Positions 29,824-37,361 of a stretch of 64,000 bases of DNA are shown one piece after another. The stretch's first letter is position 1, and the number at the start of each line of letters is the position of its first letter. The translations under genes and the position numbers were made by a program. The stretch is from Vagococcus salmoninarum. Lineage in GTDB: Bacteria; Bacillota; Bacilli; Lactobacillales; Vagococcaceae. Below the pieces are notes generated by a model. That model saw only the letters and a program-made list of their open reading frames with translations, was not told where the DNA came from and did no database searches. The DNA lies in NCBI RefSeq assembly GCF_003987495.1, contig NZ_NGJU01000016.1, positions 1 to 64,000 on the forward strand, in the 5' to 3' direction.

Positions 29824-31170
29824 ATGTCACACATTAAGTTTGATTATTCTAAAATTGGTTCATACATTGGCGAACACGAATTAGAATATATGCAAAACCA
29901 AGTTTCAGCAGCTGATAAAGCATTAAGAGAAGGAACTGGTGCTGGTAGTGATTATTTAGGTTGGATCGACCTACCTGTTAATTACGACAAAGATGAATTT
30001 GCTCGTATTAAAAAAGCAGCGACGAAGATTCAAGAAGATTCTGAAGTATTAGTAGTCATCGGAATTGGTGGGTCATATCTTGGAGCGAAAGCTGCTCTAG
30101 ATTTCTTAAACCACTCATTTTACAACTTATTAGATAGCAAGGAGCGTAAAGCACCACAAGTGTTCTTTGCAGGTAACAGCATTAGCTCAACTTATTTAGC
30201 AGATTTAATCCAAATTATTGGTGATCGTGACTTCTCGATTAACGTGATTTCTAAATCTGGGACAACAACTGAGCCAGCGATTGCTTTCCGTGTCTTTAAA
30301 GAGTTATTAATTAAAAAATACGGTAAAGAAGCAGCTAACAAACGAATTTATGCAACAACAGATAAAGAAAAAGGGGCAGTTAAAGTTGAAGCTGACTCTG
30401 AAAATTGGGAAACATTCGTTATTCCTGATGATATCGGCGGACGTTTTTCAGTCTTAACCGCAGTTGGCTTATTACCGATTGCCGTTAGTGGCGCAGACAT
30501 CGATGGCTTGATGGCTGGAGCAGCAGCAGCAAGAACAGATTTCAGTAGTGATCAACTTGCTGACAACCAAGCTTATCAATACGCGGCTTTAAGAAATATT
30601 TTATACCGTAAAGGGAAAGTGACTGAAATTTTAGTTAACTATGAGCCTGGGTTACAATACTTCTCTGAGTGGTGGAAACAATTATTTGGCGAATCAGAAG
30701 GTAAAGATCAAAAAGGTATTTACCCAGCAAGTGCTAACTTCTCAACTGATTTACACTCAATTGGTCAATCAATTCAAGACGGATCAAGAAACATTTTTGA
30801 AACAGTAATCAAAATTGATAAAGCCCGTCATACATTAACAATTCCTGAATTAGATCTTGATTTAGATGGATTAGGCTACTTACAAGGAAAAGAAATCGAC
30901 TTCGTTAACACGAAAGCCTTTGAGGGAACATTATTAGCTCATACTGATGGTGACGTGCCAAACTTTGTGATTACGATTCCAGAAACAGATGCCTTTACTT
31001 TAGGTTACTTAATGTACTTCTTTGAAATCGCCGTTGGGGTGTCTGGTTATATTAATGGCGTTAATCCATTTGACCAACCAGGTGTTGAAGCCTACAAGAA
31101 AAACATGTTTGCTTTATTAGGTAAACCTGGTTTTGAAGAGTTACAAAAAGAATTAGAAAACCGTCTGTAA
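29824..31170 (+). CDS. pgi: Glucose-6-phosphate isomerase
   Basis: This glycolytic enzyme interconverts glucose-6-phosphate and fructose-6-phosphate. The 448-residue length is typical of the short Gram-positive form. Motifs: [46 protein letters not shown], and the C-terminal [13 protein letters not shown] with the active-site lysine region. The ribosome site is AAGGAGG. It is monocistronic, with a strong terminator that also faces the small-ORF operon on the other strand. Confidence 0.98.
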   Translation: MSHIKFDYSKIGSYIGEHELEYMQNQVSAADKALREGTGAGSDYLGWIDLPVNYDKDEFARIKKAATKIQEDSEVLVVIGIGGSYLGAKAALDFLNHSFYNLLDSKERKAPQVFFAGNSISSTYLADLIQIIGDRDFSINVISKSGTTTEPAIAFRVFKELLIKKYGKEAANKRIYATTDKEKGAVKVEADSENWETFVIPDDIGGRFSVLTAVGLLPIAVSGADIDGLMAGAAAARTDFSSDQLADNQAYQYAALRNILYRKGKVTEILVNYEPGLQYFSEWWKQLFGESEGKDQKGIYPASANFSTDLHSIGQSIQDGSRNIFETVIKIDKARHTLTIPELDLDLDGLGYLQGKEIDFVNTKAFEGTLLAHTDGDVPNFVITIPETDAFTLGYLMYFFEIAVGVSGYINGVNPFDQPGVEAYKKNMFALLGKPGFEELQKELENRL

Positions 31171-31192
31171 GAAGTTATTTTAGAATAAAATA

Positions 31193-31230
31193 AAAAATCC
31201 ATTCAAGGAAAAAGCTTGAATGGATTTTTT
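31193..31230. terminator. Bidirectional terminator between pgi and the small-ORF operon
   Basis: A 15-bp stem (31193-31207 with 31215-31229; AAAAATCCATTCAAG) has a 7-base loop. It ends pgi on the plus strand and the micro-ORF operon on the minus strand. Confidence 0.92.
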
Positions 31231-31388
31231 TAGTTTGGATTAATTTTTTCAGACTCTTTAAGAGGGGGAGTTTTTTTTGAAACTAACTTTGATTCGTTGA
31301 TGCCGTCTCTAACCGCGGCTTTAATGACGCAATAAAAAATGATTAATATTAAAATAAAAAATAGTAAGCCAATTAGACCAAATACCAT
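31230..31388 (-). CDS. Small single-helix membrane protein, 52 aa (DUF6019-like)
   Basis: This short gene starts at ATG 31388 with AAAGGATGG 7 bases upstream. It encodes one hydrophobic helix (residues 3-22, MVFGLIGLLFFILI...), then KAAVRDGINES and a charged tail. The segment KAAVRDGINES recalls small DUF6019-type proteins, from memory only. It is the last gene of the minus-strand operon, and its stop touches the terminator. A 10-bp inverted repeat (31401-31429) overlaps its ribosome site. Function unknown; the topology suggests a membrane anchor with a cytoplasmic tail. Confidence 0.72.
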   Translation of the reverse strand: MVFGLIGLLFFILILIIFYCVIKAAVRDGINESKLVSKKTPPLKESEKINPN

Positions 31389-31400
31389 AGTGATACCATC

Positions 31401-31429
31401 CTTTCTTTAATATAATATCTTAAAGAAAG
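31401..31429 (-). promoter_or_regulatory. Hairpin overlapping the Shine-Dalgarno of the 52-aa ORF
   Basis: CTTTCTTTAA (31401-31410) and TTAAAGAAAG (31420-31429) form perfect 10-bp arms around a 9-base loop. In the minus-strand mRNA the 3' arm runs into the AAAGGATGG ribosome site, so folding would partly block it. Confidence 0.55.
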
Positions 31430-31456
31430 AATAAAAACTACCTTTTTTGAAAAGGG

Positions 31457-31546
31457 TTAAGCATCAATGTCTCGAAAGAAGCAATGAACGTACCAAATGA
31501 CGGAAACCGATAAGAGACAAGCAGAAATAAGTTTTAAGATTAGCAT
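31457..31546 (-). CDS. Membrane micro-peptide, 29 aa
   Basis: The ORF begins at ATG 31546 with AAAGGAGTGG upstream, one of the best ribosome sites in the window. The peptide is a hydrophobic helix (LILKLISACLLSVSVIWYV) with two cysteines and an acidic end (FFRDIDA). It is the third gene of the operon. The size and layout resemble small membrane peptides or type I toxins, but no antisense RNA is visible. I do not recognise a family. Confidence 0.62.
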   Translation of the reverse strand: MLILKLISACLLSVSVIWYVHCFFRDIDA

Positions 31547-31606
31547 TGATACCACTCCTTTGATTTGTTTATCTATAAATTGATAATACCACAAAGGCGC
31601 CTAGCC

Positions 31607-31638
31607 AAGGGCTAACAGAATTGTCAGAAAGCCCCCTT
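31607..31638 (-). promoter_or_regulatory. Hairpin between the 30-aa and 29-aa ORFs
   Basis: AAGGG (31607-) and CCCTT (-31638) flank an inner arm pair CTAACA/TGTCAG with a GU pair. There is no T run, so it may be a processing or stabilising structure rather than a terminator. Confidence 0.4.
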
Positions 31639-31680
31639 AAAATGACAAAGTTGTAAGGGAGCAATAAACTATAAGAGAAA

Positions 31681-31773
31681 CTAAAGTAGGGGGAGAACAA
31701 ATTTTTTGATTAATCGATAAAGTAGATACAGTAAACAAACTAAAATTATGAAAACAATAATGCCACCAATCAT
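31681..31773 (-). CDS. Membrane micro-peptide, 30 aa
   Basis: The ORF starts at ATG 31773 with AAGGAGG 7 bases upstream. It encodes one long hydrophobic helix (IGGIIVFIILVCLLYLLY) followed by RLIKKFVLPLL, a basic amphipathic end. It lies 27 bases after the secreted protein's stop, so the two are probably co-transcribed. Function unknown; the shape is that of a small membrane-active or membrane-regulatory peptide. Confidence 0.62.
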   Translation of the reverse strand: MIGGIIVFIILVCLLYLLYRLIKKFVLPLL

Positions 31774-31800
31774 ATAAAGACCTCCTTCGTCGAGAGAATA

Positions 31801-32362
31801 TTAGCGGTAATAAGTAACTAATTTACTTCCTTCAATTTTTGCACGAACTCCGCCAGTCCATGATGGACCACCAATCCAAGGTATTGAAGCGGTAAAAGTT
31901 AGAGAAAGAGTCGCTTGCTTACTATTATTGAGACGTAAAGAACTAGTAGCTTGATAAACGGAAACAAACCACTGATCGTAAGCAGAAGTTATATTTCTAT
32001 TATTAACACGGATTGTAAAACCAGCATTGTTTAGACCGAAGATGACATTAATTTTATAAGTACCATTAGTTATGTTGTTCCTCGTATGCCAATGAGACCA
32101 CCGGAGCTGAAGTTCAGGTTCACCCTCTTCGATTTTAGTAACGATTATCTTAGCTTCCTCGCCATATTCAAGGGAAATAGTTTGAATGTGAGACTGATTT
32201 AAAGCTAAAGTGGGAATAATATTAGTATCATCTGAGGGGCTAATTTGAGGAGTAGAAATTTCGGTTGCCATAGCAGTAACTGATAAAATTGTTAACAATG
32301 ACCCTGAGAGACTAAAAGTGACGAGAAATATTGTAGAAATTTTTTTTTAATAACTTAAACAT
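31801..32362 (-). CDS. Secreted protein (DUF5626-like) with signal peptide out of frame at a poly-A tract
   Basis: The body (165 codons from 32298 to 31801) is a beta-rich domain; AGFTIRVNNRNITSAYDQWF and WTGGVRAKIEGSKLVTYY recall DUF5626 from memory. Its own upstream frame is closed and it has no good start. In the next frame, ATG 32362 follows AAGGA and reads MFKLLKK, but stops after 16 codons. Removing one base from the A9 run (plus-strand T run 32340-32348) would join them into a classical signal peptide (ISTIFLVTFSLSGSLL, cleavage after AMA). So this is a slippage-switched gene, a broken gene or a sequencing error. It heads the micro-ORF operon. Confidence 0.65.
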
Positions 32363-32383
32363 AAAAATAAATCCTTATTTTTG

Positions 32384-32412
32384 ATAATATAATTCTAACT
32401 CATAATCAGCAA
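32384..32412 (-). promoter_or_regulatory. Promoter of the secreted-protein/micro-ORF operon
   Basis: On the minus strand TTGCTG (revcomp of 32407-32412) is exactly 17 bases from TATTAT (revcomp of 32384-32389). The ATG at 32362 lies about 15 bases past the predicted start site. Confidence 0.65.
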
Positions 32413-32484
32413 TTAAAGGGAATATTATCATGAACTAATAAAAATAACTCACCAAATTTCTTTTTTGTTAGTTTTAAAAAATGT

Positions 32485-32513
32485 TTTTGATTTTAAGTGA
32501 CGTACTTTATAGT
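32485..32513 (+). promoter_or_regulatory. Probable promoter of the LytTR regulator
   Basis: TTTTGA (32485-32490) is 17 bases from TATAGT (32508-32513), 33 bases before the ATG. It is divergent from the secreted-protein promoter. Confidence 0.45.
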
Positions 32514-32545
32514 TGTAAGGACTATTGATTGAGGAGGAGGGGTTG

Positions 32546-33289
32546 ATGTTATCAGTGTTTATTTATGAAACAAATTGGAAGCTAAGTCAAAAAATTGAAA
32601 AAATGTTAAATAATCAAATTATGATAGAAGAATTTGACATGAAGGTGATGATGAAGACGAATGAAGCCTGTAAATTAGTTACCTATTTAGTTAAAAACTC
32701 TCAGGTTAGAGGGATTTATTTTATTGATATTGATGGTGATGGTCAAATGGCGGGCTTAGAGTTGGGAAAACAAATCAGAAATATTGATCCTCTGGGGAAA
32801 ATTGTTTTATTAACCAATGACATAAAGAAAATCACTTTGAGTTTTGATAATCAGATTGAAGCAATCGCATACATTGTTAAAGATGATTACTTAATGTTGA
32901 GAGAGAAGACCCTAGAAGTTTTAAAGCAAGGGCAAAGACACTATCAGCTAACTAGTGAATGGGAACCTAACTTAATTAAACTTAAGATAGGTAGTAGAAC
33001 TTGTATTTTTTCATTGTCAGACATAATGTTTATTGAAACGACTGGTACTCCCCACAAATTGAGGCTGCACTTAGTTAAAGGGCAACTTGAATTTTATGGC
33101 AAGTTAAAAGCCGTTGAATGTCTATCACCAGAGTTATTGTCCAGCCATAAATCATGTGTGGTCAATAGCAAAAATATTAGAGAAATCAATCGAAAACAAA
33201 AAGAAATCACCATGGTTAATGGGGAAAAATGTTTACTTTCCCTAAAAAAAGTCAAAGAATTGCCACTGTCAGAGGGGATTATAAACTAA
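32546..33289 (+). CDS. Orphan LytTR-family response regulator (AgrA/ComE-like)
   Basis: This 247-residue protein has an N-terminal receiver-like domain with IYFIDID near residue 67 (phospho-acceptor region) and IVLLTND, and a C-terminal LytTR DNA-binding domain (about 145-240; IMFIETTGTPHKLRLHL, SHKSCVVNSKNIREI). In AgrA and ComE such proteins answer peptide signals through a histidine kinase, but no kinase lies next to it. The start is ATG 32546 right after GAGGAGGAGGGG. It is divergent from the secreted-protein operon, which it may control; that is inference. Confidence 0.88.
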   Translation: MLSVFIYETNWKLSQKIEKMLNNQIMIEEFDMKVMMKTNEACKLVTYLVKNSQVRGIYFIDIDGDGQMAGLELGKQIRNIDPLGKIVLLTNDIKKITLSFDNQIEAIAYIVKDDYLMLREKTLEVLKQGQRHYQLTSEWEPNLIKLKIGSRTCIFSLSDIMFIETTGTPHKLRLHLVKGQLEFYGKLKAVECLSPELLSSHKSCVVNSKNIREINRKQKEITMVNGEKCLLSLKKVKELPLSEGIIN

Positions 33290-33324
33290 TAAAAAATTCT
33301 TCTTAGCAAGAGCTAAAAAGAATT
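33290..33324 (-). terminator. Terminator of the 102-aa minus-strand gene
   Basis: AATTCTTTTTAGC pairs with GCTAAGAAGAATT on the minus strand (33312-33324 with 33295-33307; one mismatch), followed by TTTTTT. It may also act on the converging LytTR gene. Confidence 0.7.
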
Positions 33325-33382
33325 AATTGTGTCATTCTGAATTATATGACCAATAATATAAATAACTGCTAACTATCAAAGA

Positions 33383-33691
33383 TTACTCAAATTCAATTTC
33401 AAAGACTGATTCGTCAATGGATTCTAAAAAATCATCTTGGGTTAGAAAATTAAGCCAAGCCTCATCACCAGGTAGTTCTTTATTGATTTGTGGGCGGATT
33501 TGATTATAGACATTAGTAAGTAATTCTTTCCACTGTTTATCAATCACCCGCTCCATTTTAACTTCATTCCAGCGTTTGGCAGGTGCCCGGCGTTGGTTTC
33601 TGGCAAGTTGATCATCTAAAGATTTGGCGTAGAAGGCATCTTTACTATTTAAACGGGCTTCGATATAAGTGATAAATTCGCTAATTGACAT
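33383..33691 (-). CDS. Hypothetical protein, 102 aa
   Basis: I do not recognise this protein. It is soluble and helical, with a basic middle (QLARNQRRAPAKRWNEVK) and an acidic C-terminus (DDFLESIDESVFEIEFE), which could suit nucleic-acid or protein binding. The start is ATG 33691 preceded by AAAGGAGG; the frame extends to 33757 but has no ribosome site there. Monocistronic. Confidence 0.68.
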   Translation of the reverse strand: MSISEFITYIEARLNSKDAFYAKSLDDQLARNQRRAPAKRWNEVKMERVIDKQWKELLTNVYNQIRPQINKELPGDEAWLNFLTQDDFLESIDESVFEIEFE

Positions 33692-33806
33692 GTGTGTTAG
33701 CCTCCTTTTTTTAATGACATGCTTATCTAGTATAGAGGTAATTCTAAGTGAAAACAAATCTTTTAACTAGGAAAGGCAAAAAATTTCTTGATTGTCAGAT
33801 TTAGTA

Positions 33807-33812
33807 TATAAT
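33807..33812 (+). promoter_or_regulatory. -10 element of the flavodoxin-fold reductase gene
   Basis: TATAAT at 33807-33812, 24 bases before the ATG; the -35 is weak. Confidence 0.5.
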
Positions 33813-33836
33813 AAATGGGACAATAGGAGGCAAATT

Positions 33837-34511
33837 ATGAAAACTTTAGTAATAATATCACACCCAGACTTAGTTAATTCTAGCAGCCAACGTTTTTTGA
33901 GAGATTCTGTCGCCCATGATGAATCAGTGACTCTCCATCATTTAGACAGCTGTTACCCTGATGGAAAAATAGATGCCGCTAAAGAACTCGCCCTTTTAAA
34001 GGAACATCAGCGAATTATCTTTCAGTTTCCATTATATTGGTACAGTTCACCGGCTTTACTTAAAGAGTGGCAAGACGTTGTATTAAGCCAAGGAGAAGGC
34101 AAGCTTCAAGGGAAAGAGTTTGGATTAGTCATCACGATTGGGGTGGCGGAAACGGCTTATCGGGTAGGTGGTAAAGAAGGCCAGACAATCGATCGTTTAA
34201 CGGCACCGTATCAAAGTGTGGCTCGTTATTTCGGCATGAACTATTTACCAAATTTTTGTATTTATCAATTTGCTTATTTAACAGAGGAAGAACAGCTAAC
34301 TTTAGTGACGGATTATCACTATTATTTAACAGGACCTAATAGCTCGGCTTTAAAGGATCGAACAAAATGGCTCTTGGGAGAACTAGAAAAAGCAAGAGCT
34401 AGGGACTTGGCTGACCCCAATCAGGAAACGTTAACTTATGCCCAAAGTCATGTGTTAGAGTCTTATGAAGAAATTGCTGAGCTAGATCAGACTTTAGCTG
34501 AGTTTGATTAA
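33837..34511 (+). CDS. NAD(P)H-dependent oxidoreductase, KefF/MdaB-like flavodoxin fold
   Basis: This 224-residue protein has the FMN-binding N-terminus TLVIISHPDLVNSSSQRF and the family motif IIFQFPLYWYSSPALLKEWQD, found in quinone reductases such as KefF and NQO-type enzymes. It is longer than usual because of a charged C-terminal extension (about residues 180-224). The expected reaction is two-electron reduction of quinones with NAD(P)H. The start is ATG 33837 with AGGAGG 6 bases upstream. It is followed by a 60-aa gene in the same transcript. Confidence 0.88.
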   Translation: MKTLVIISHPDLVNSSSQRFLRDSVAHDESVTLHHLDSCYPDGKIDAAKELALLKEHQRIIFQFPLYWYSSPALLKEWQDVVLSQGEGKLQGKEFGLVITIGVAETAYRVGGKEGQTIDRLTAPYQSVARYFGMNYLPNFCIYQFAYLTEEEQLTLVTDYHYYLTGPNSSALKDRTKWLLGELEKARARDLADPNQETLTYAQSHVLESYEEIAELDQTLAEFD

Positions 34512-34527
34512 GGAAGGGGTGAGGTTA

Positions 34528-34710
34528 ATGACTAAAAGCGCATGGATTCAAAAAGAATTAAGTCAGGGGATGACAAGTAGTCGTGACTACAAACAAAAAG
34601 CGCTAATTTTTGCTACGAAAAAAATCATTCTAGAACAAGACATTCGCCTAGAACAAAAGCAAGGGGAAATCGATGGTACCTTGTGGAGTCCCAATAATTG
34701 GCGAAAATAA
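34528..34710 (+). CDS. Small hypothetical protein, 60 aa
   Basis: This short basic protein (MTKSAWIQKELSQGM at the start) has no family I recognise. The ATG at 34528 lies just after a G-rich ribosome site (AAGGAAGGGGTGAGG) placed right after the preceding stop, so it is probably translated with the reductase. It is helical and charged, and ends in LWSPNNWRK. Confidence 0.6.
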   Translation: MTKSAWIQKELSQGMTSSRDYKQKALIFATKKIILEQDIRLEQKQGEIDGTLWSPNNWRK

Positions 34711-34748
34711 GTTGATGTTATAATGAGTGGGATTAAAGCCCTTTAATT

Positions 34749-34780
34749 AAAAAAGCTATGACAGAAGTCATAGCTTTTTT
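34749..34780 (+). terminator. Terminator after the 60-aa gene
   Basis: AAAAGCTATGAC (34751-34762) pairs perfectly with GTCATAGCTTTT (34767-34778) across an AGAA loop, followed by T residues. Confidence 0.92.
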
Positions 34781-34804
34781 GTGTCAGCGCTTTCTCAGGA
34801 AATG

Positions 34805-34813
34805 TGCTAAAAT
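34805..34813 (+). promoter_or_regulatory. Extended -10 promoter of the 93-aa/carbonic-anhydrase-like/GNAT operon
   Basis: TGCTAAAAT at 34805-34813 lies 32 bases before the first ATG. Confidence 0.5.
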
Positions 34814-34844
34814 ATAGTTAAGGAACTAATAAGGGGGATGTCGA

Positions 34845-35126
34845 ATGAGTTATATTGAAATTGTGACAATTGATCAAGACAAATATTACATTCAAGCGGA
34901 GAGCCTAGTTGCTGGAGAATTAGAATTTTGGAACGTAGTTCAAGAAATAAATGAGAACAAAATAATCGTTTTTAGAAGTCTGGCTAGTGGAAGCTTATTT
35001 TCCATGCCGACGTCGAGAATTATATTTAAGCAAATAATCACGGCAGATGAGTTGCCATTAACGAGGAAACCTCATTTTGTTAAGCTAAGTAAAATGCAAT
35101 TAAAGGAGACGGAAACTAGTGAGTAA
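34845..35126 (+). CDS. Hypothetical protein, 93 aa
   Basis: I do not recognise this protein. The sequence is consistent with a small beta-barrel (YIEIVTIDQDKYYIQAESL, then KIIVFRSLASGSLFSMP) followed by a basic tail. It starts at ATG 34845 after AAGGGGGATG. It overlaps the next gene by 8 bases and is the first gene of a three-gene operon. Confidence 0.7.
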   Translation: MSYIEIVTIDQDKYYIQAESLVAGELEFWNVVQEINENKIIVFRSLASGSLFSMPTSRIIFKQIITADELPLTRKPHFVKLSKMQLKETETSE

Positions 35127-35634
35127 AGATGGAATTTTTATTGCTAAAAGTGCAGATGTTGTCGGGAAAGTTAAGTTGAAACCGGCAAGTAATATTTGGT
35201 TTCAAGCGGTTTTACGAGGAGACTATAACGAAATCATTATCGGTGAGCGGACAAATATCCAAGATGGGGCAGTGGTTCATGTTGATCATGATCATCCTGT
35301 GCTGATTGGGGCAGATGTGACGGTGGGCCATAACTGTATTATTCATGGCTGTGAAGTTGGGAATAATGTTTTAGTAGGCATGGGGGCAACGGTGATGAAT
35401 GGGGCGGTGATTGGTGAAAATACCATTATTGGCGCTAACTCTTTAGTGACGGAAGGCAAGCAAATCCCGCCTAATTCTTTAATTATGGGTAGCCCAGCTA
35501 AATTTATTAGACATTTAACCCCGGAAGAAATTGCTGGCATTACACAAAATGCCGCCTATTATGTTGAAAATAGTCAACAATTTGCAAGTCAGGCATTTAA
35601 ACAAGATTCTGCTGGTTATGTGGAGGTTGACTAA
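35119..35634 (+). CDS. Gamma-carbonic anhydrase family protein (left-handed beta-helix)
   Basis: This 171-residue hexapeptide-repeat protein belongs to the gamma-carbonic anhydrase/PaaY/YrdA group. Repeats run from NIWFQAVLRGDYNEIIIG to the C-terminal helix. Possible zinc ligands are H54 in VVHVDHDHP, and H71 and H76 in VGHNCIIHGC. Many members have lost carbonic anhydrase activity, so the reaction is uncertain. It starts with GTG 35119, supported by AAAGGAGACGG about 8 bases upstream, and its stop overlaps the next start (TAATG). Confidence 0.9.
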   Translation: MSKDGIFIAKSADVVGKVKLKPASNIWFQAVLRGDYNEIIIGERTNIQDGAVVHVDHDHPVLIGADVTVGHNCIIHGCEVGNNVLVGMGATVMNGAVIGENTIIGANSLVTEGKQIPPNSLIMGSPAKFIRHLTPEEIAGITQNAAYYVENSQQFASQAFKQDSAGYVEVD

Positions 35635-36050
35635 TGCCGGAAGCTTATCGCTTTAGTGACAACCAAGTCATCAGCCAAGAGCAGTTACTAGAACTATATG
35701 GAAGTGTCGGTTGGACAGCCTATACTGATCAGCCAGCCTTATTGCAACAAGCTGTGGCAAAATCCTTAAAGGTGATTAGTCTTTGGCAAGGTGAGAAACT
35801 TTGTGGACTAATTAGAGTTGTTGGAGATGGCTTAACGATTATTTATATTCAAGATATTTTAGTTAATCCAAGCTTTCAAAAACAAGGTTTGGGAAGCCAA
35901 CTAATGACAAAAATCTTTGAAGCCTATCCAGAAGTTCGACAAAAAGTTTTGTTGACAGAAGAAACCCCAGGAACGAGAAGGTTTTATGAAAGTCTGGGAT
36001 TTAATTCTTGTGATGATGGCAATGTCGTTGCTTTTGGCAAATTCAAATAA
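35634..36050 (+). CDS. GNAT family N-acetyltransferase
   Basis: This 138-residue protein has the acetyl-CoA-binding motif VNPSFQKQGLGSQLM (about 82-96), preceded by IIYIQDILV, and a C-terminal TRRFYESLGF typical of the family. The substrate is unknown. It is coupled by one base to the carbonic-anhydrase-like gene and is the last gene before a terminator. Confidence 0.92.
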   Translation: MPEAYRFSDNQVISQEQLLELYGSVGWTAYTDQPALLQQAVAKSLKVISLWQGEKLCGLIRVVGDGLTIIYIQDILVNPSFQKQGLGSQLMTKIFEAYPEVRQKVLLTEETPGTRRFYESLGFNSCDDGNVVAFGKFK

Positions 36051-36052
36051 AA

Positions 36053-36083
36053 CAAAAAACAATCCCTAGGGATTGTTTTTTTT
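36053..36083. terminator. Bidirectional terminator between GNAT and nitroreductase genes
   Basis: A palindromic stem centred at 36067-36068 (AACAATCCCTAGGGATTGTT) is flanked by A and T runs. Confidence 0.82.
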
Positions 36084-36089
36084 GTTTAT

Positions 36090-36686
36090 TTATTTAATTG
36101 TGCGGAAACGAGCGGCATCATCCATGTATTCTTTCTCGCCAGCAGGTGCTTCAATTGAACCAAAAGGCATTTGAGCTGTTAATTTCCAGTTAGCTGGAAT
36201 ATCCCAAGTGCTAGCGACTTCGCTATCGATTAATGGGTTGTAGTGTTGTAATGAGGCACCAATATTTTTTTCAGCTAAAGCGACCCAGACAGAATGTTGA
36301 GCAATACCAGTTGATTGTTCAGACCAGATTGGGAAGTTATCAGCGTATAAAGCAAATTGATCTTGTAAAGATTTAACAACATCAGTGTCTTCAAAGAATA
36401 AGATTGTTCCTTTGCCAGCTGCAAAACTTGCTAATTTTGCTTGGGTGTTAGGAAAAGCTTCAGCTGGTGTCACTGGTTTTAAGGCCCCTTCAACGATTGA
36501 CCATAATTTTTGGTGAGCATCTTCTAATAAGATAACGACGCGTGATGTTTGTGAGTTAAATGATGATGGGCTTTCTTTGACTGCTGAATGAATCAATGTT
36601 TCTAATTCTGTTTCTGTTAAACTAATATTAGAACCAATCTCGTAGATTGAGCGTCTGTTTTTTAACGTGTCGATAAAGTTTGTCAT
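36090..36686 (-). CDS. Nitroreductase family protein (Frm2/HBN1-like)
   Basis: This 198-residue FMN enzyme opens with FIDTLKNRRSIYEIG and contains ESPSSFNSQTSRVVIL, both typical of the nitroreductase subgroup related to yeast Frm2 and bacterial YdgN-like proteins. Near the C-terminus are GIAQHSVWVALAEKNIGASLQHYNP (positions 126-150) and a PFGS motif. It likely reduces nitro compounds or quinones with NAD(P)H; the physiological substrate is unknown. Monocistronic. Confidence 0.92.
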   Translation of the reverse strand: MTNFIDTLKNRRSIYEIGSNISLTETELETLIHSAVKESPSSFNSQTSRVVILLEDAHQKLWSIVEGALKPVTPAEAFPNTQAKLASFAAGKGTILFFEDTDVVKSLQDQFALYADNFPIWSEQSTGIAQHSVWVALAEKNIGASLQHYNPLIDSEVASTWDIPANWKLTAQMPFGSIEAPAGEKEYMDDAARFRTIK

Positions 36687-36788
36687 AATATGTGTACCCC
36701 TTTAATATTTTTTTTATTTGATTACATGACTTAGTATATCTGCTTACTTAAAATAAGTAAAAAGTTATGCTCACAAAAAATAAAAAAG

Positions 36789-37361
36789 TTACCAACTAAA
36801 GATTAAACCATAGCCTAAGGCGAAAACTTCCCGTAAATAAGTCACGGTTTTCGCACTTGTTGTCGATTTTGCAGCTAAGCCAGTGACATTGTTAATGCCG
36901 ATTCGTTTAGCTAACATTTTGGCTCGATAGAGATGGAAATCATTAGAAACCACAACTGTTTGCCCTAAGTCTGTCAGTTTTTTTGCATTCAGCAAGTTTT
37001 CCATCGTATTAGTTGATTCGTCTTCTCGGATAATCATGTCTGGATCAATGCCGTGACTAATCAAATAGTCAGCCATGACATTAGCTTCAGAATCCATTTC
37101 ATCATGACCTTGGGCACCAGTAACAACGACTTTTGTAGCTGGATTATTTTGTAAATAAATTAAGGCTGTGTCTAAGCGCTCTTTTAAAACAGGACTCGGC
37201 TTGGCAGGTTTTCCCCGGACTTGCGCACCTAAAATGATTAATGAGTCAGCGGACTCAATCCCTTGGTCGTTAACAGAGCTTAAAATCAAGCTGAAGACTA
37301 ACATACTGTAGAGTAAGCCTAAAGAAAAGATTAATAAGGCAATTCGTTTAAATTTTTTCAT
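36789..37361 (-). CDS. YdcF/SanA-like membrane protein (DUF218)
   Basis: This 190-residue protein has an N-terminal transmembrane helix (about 7-29) and a DUF218 domain: SADSLIILGAQVRGKPSP-like start, VVVTGAQGHDEMDSEANVM, STNTMENLLNAKKL and VVVSNDFHLYRAKMLAKR. SanA and YdcF relatives act at the cell envelope and in vancomycin sensitivity in E. coli; the reaction is unknown. It starts at ATG 37361 with ATAGGAGATG upstream. Confidence 0.88.
   Translation of the reverse strand: MKKFKRIALLIFSLGLLYSMLVFSLILSSVNDQGIESADSLIILGAQVRGKPAKPSPVLKERLDTALIYLQNNPATKVVVTGAQGHDEMDSEANVMADYLISHGIDPDMIIREDESTNTMENLLNAKKLTDLGQTVVVSNDFHLYRAKMLAKRIGINNVTGLAAKSTTSAKTVTYLREVFALGYGLIFSW

Noticed and set aside
32396-32451. 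Two TAACTCA copies 49 bases apart as a LytTR-type direct repeat
   Set aside because: The spacing and sequence do not match the roughly 20-base-spaced repeats of known LytTR sites, and seven bases in AT-rich DNA can recur by chance.
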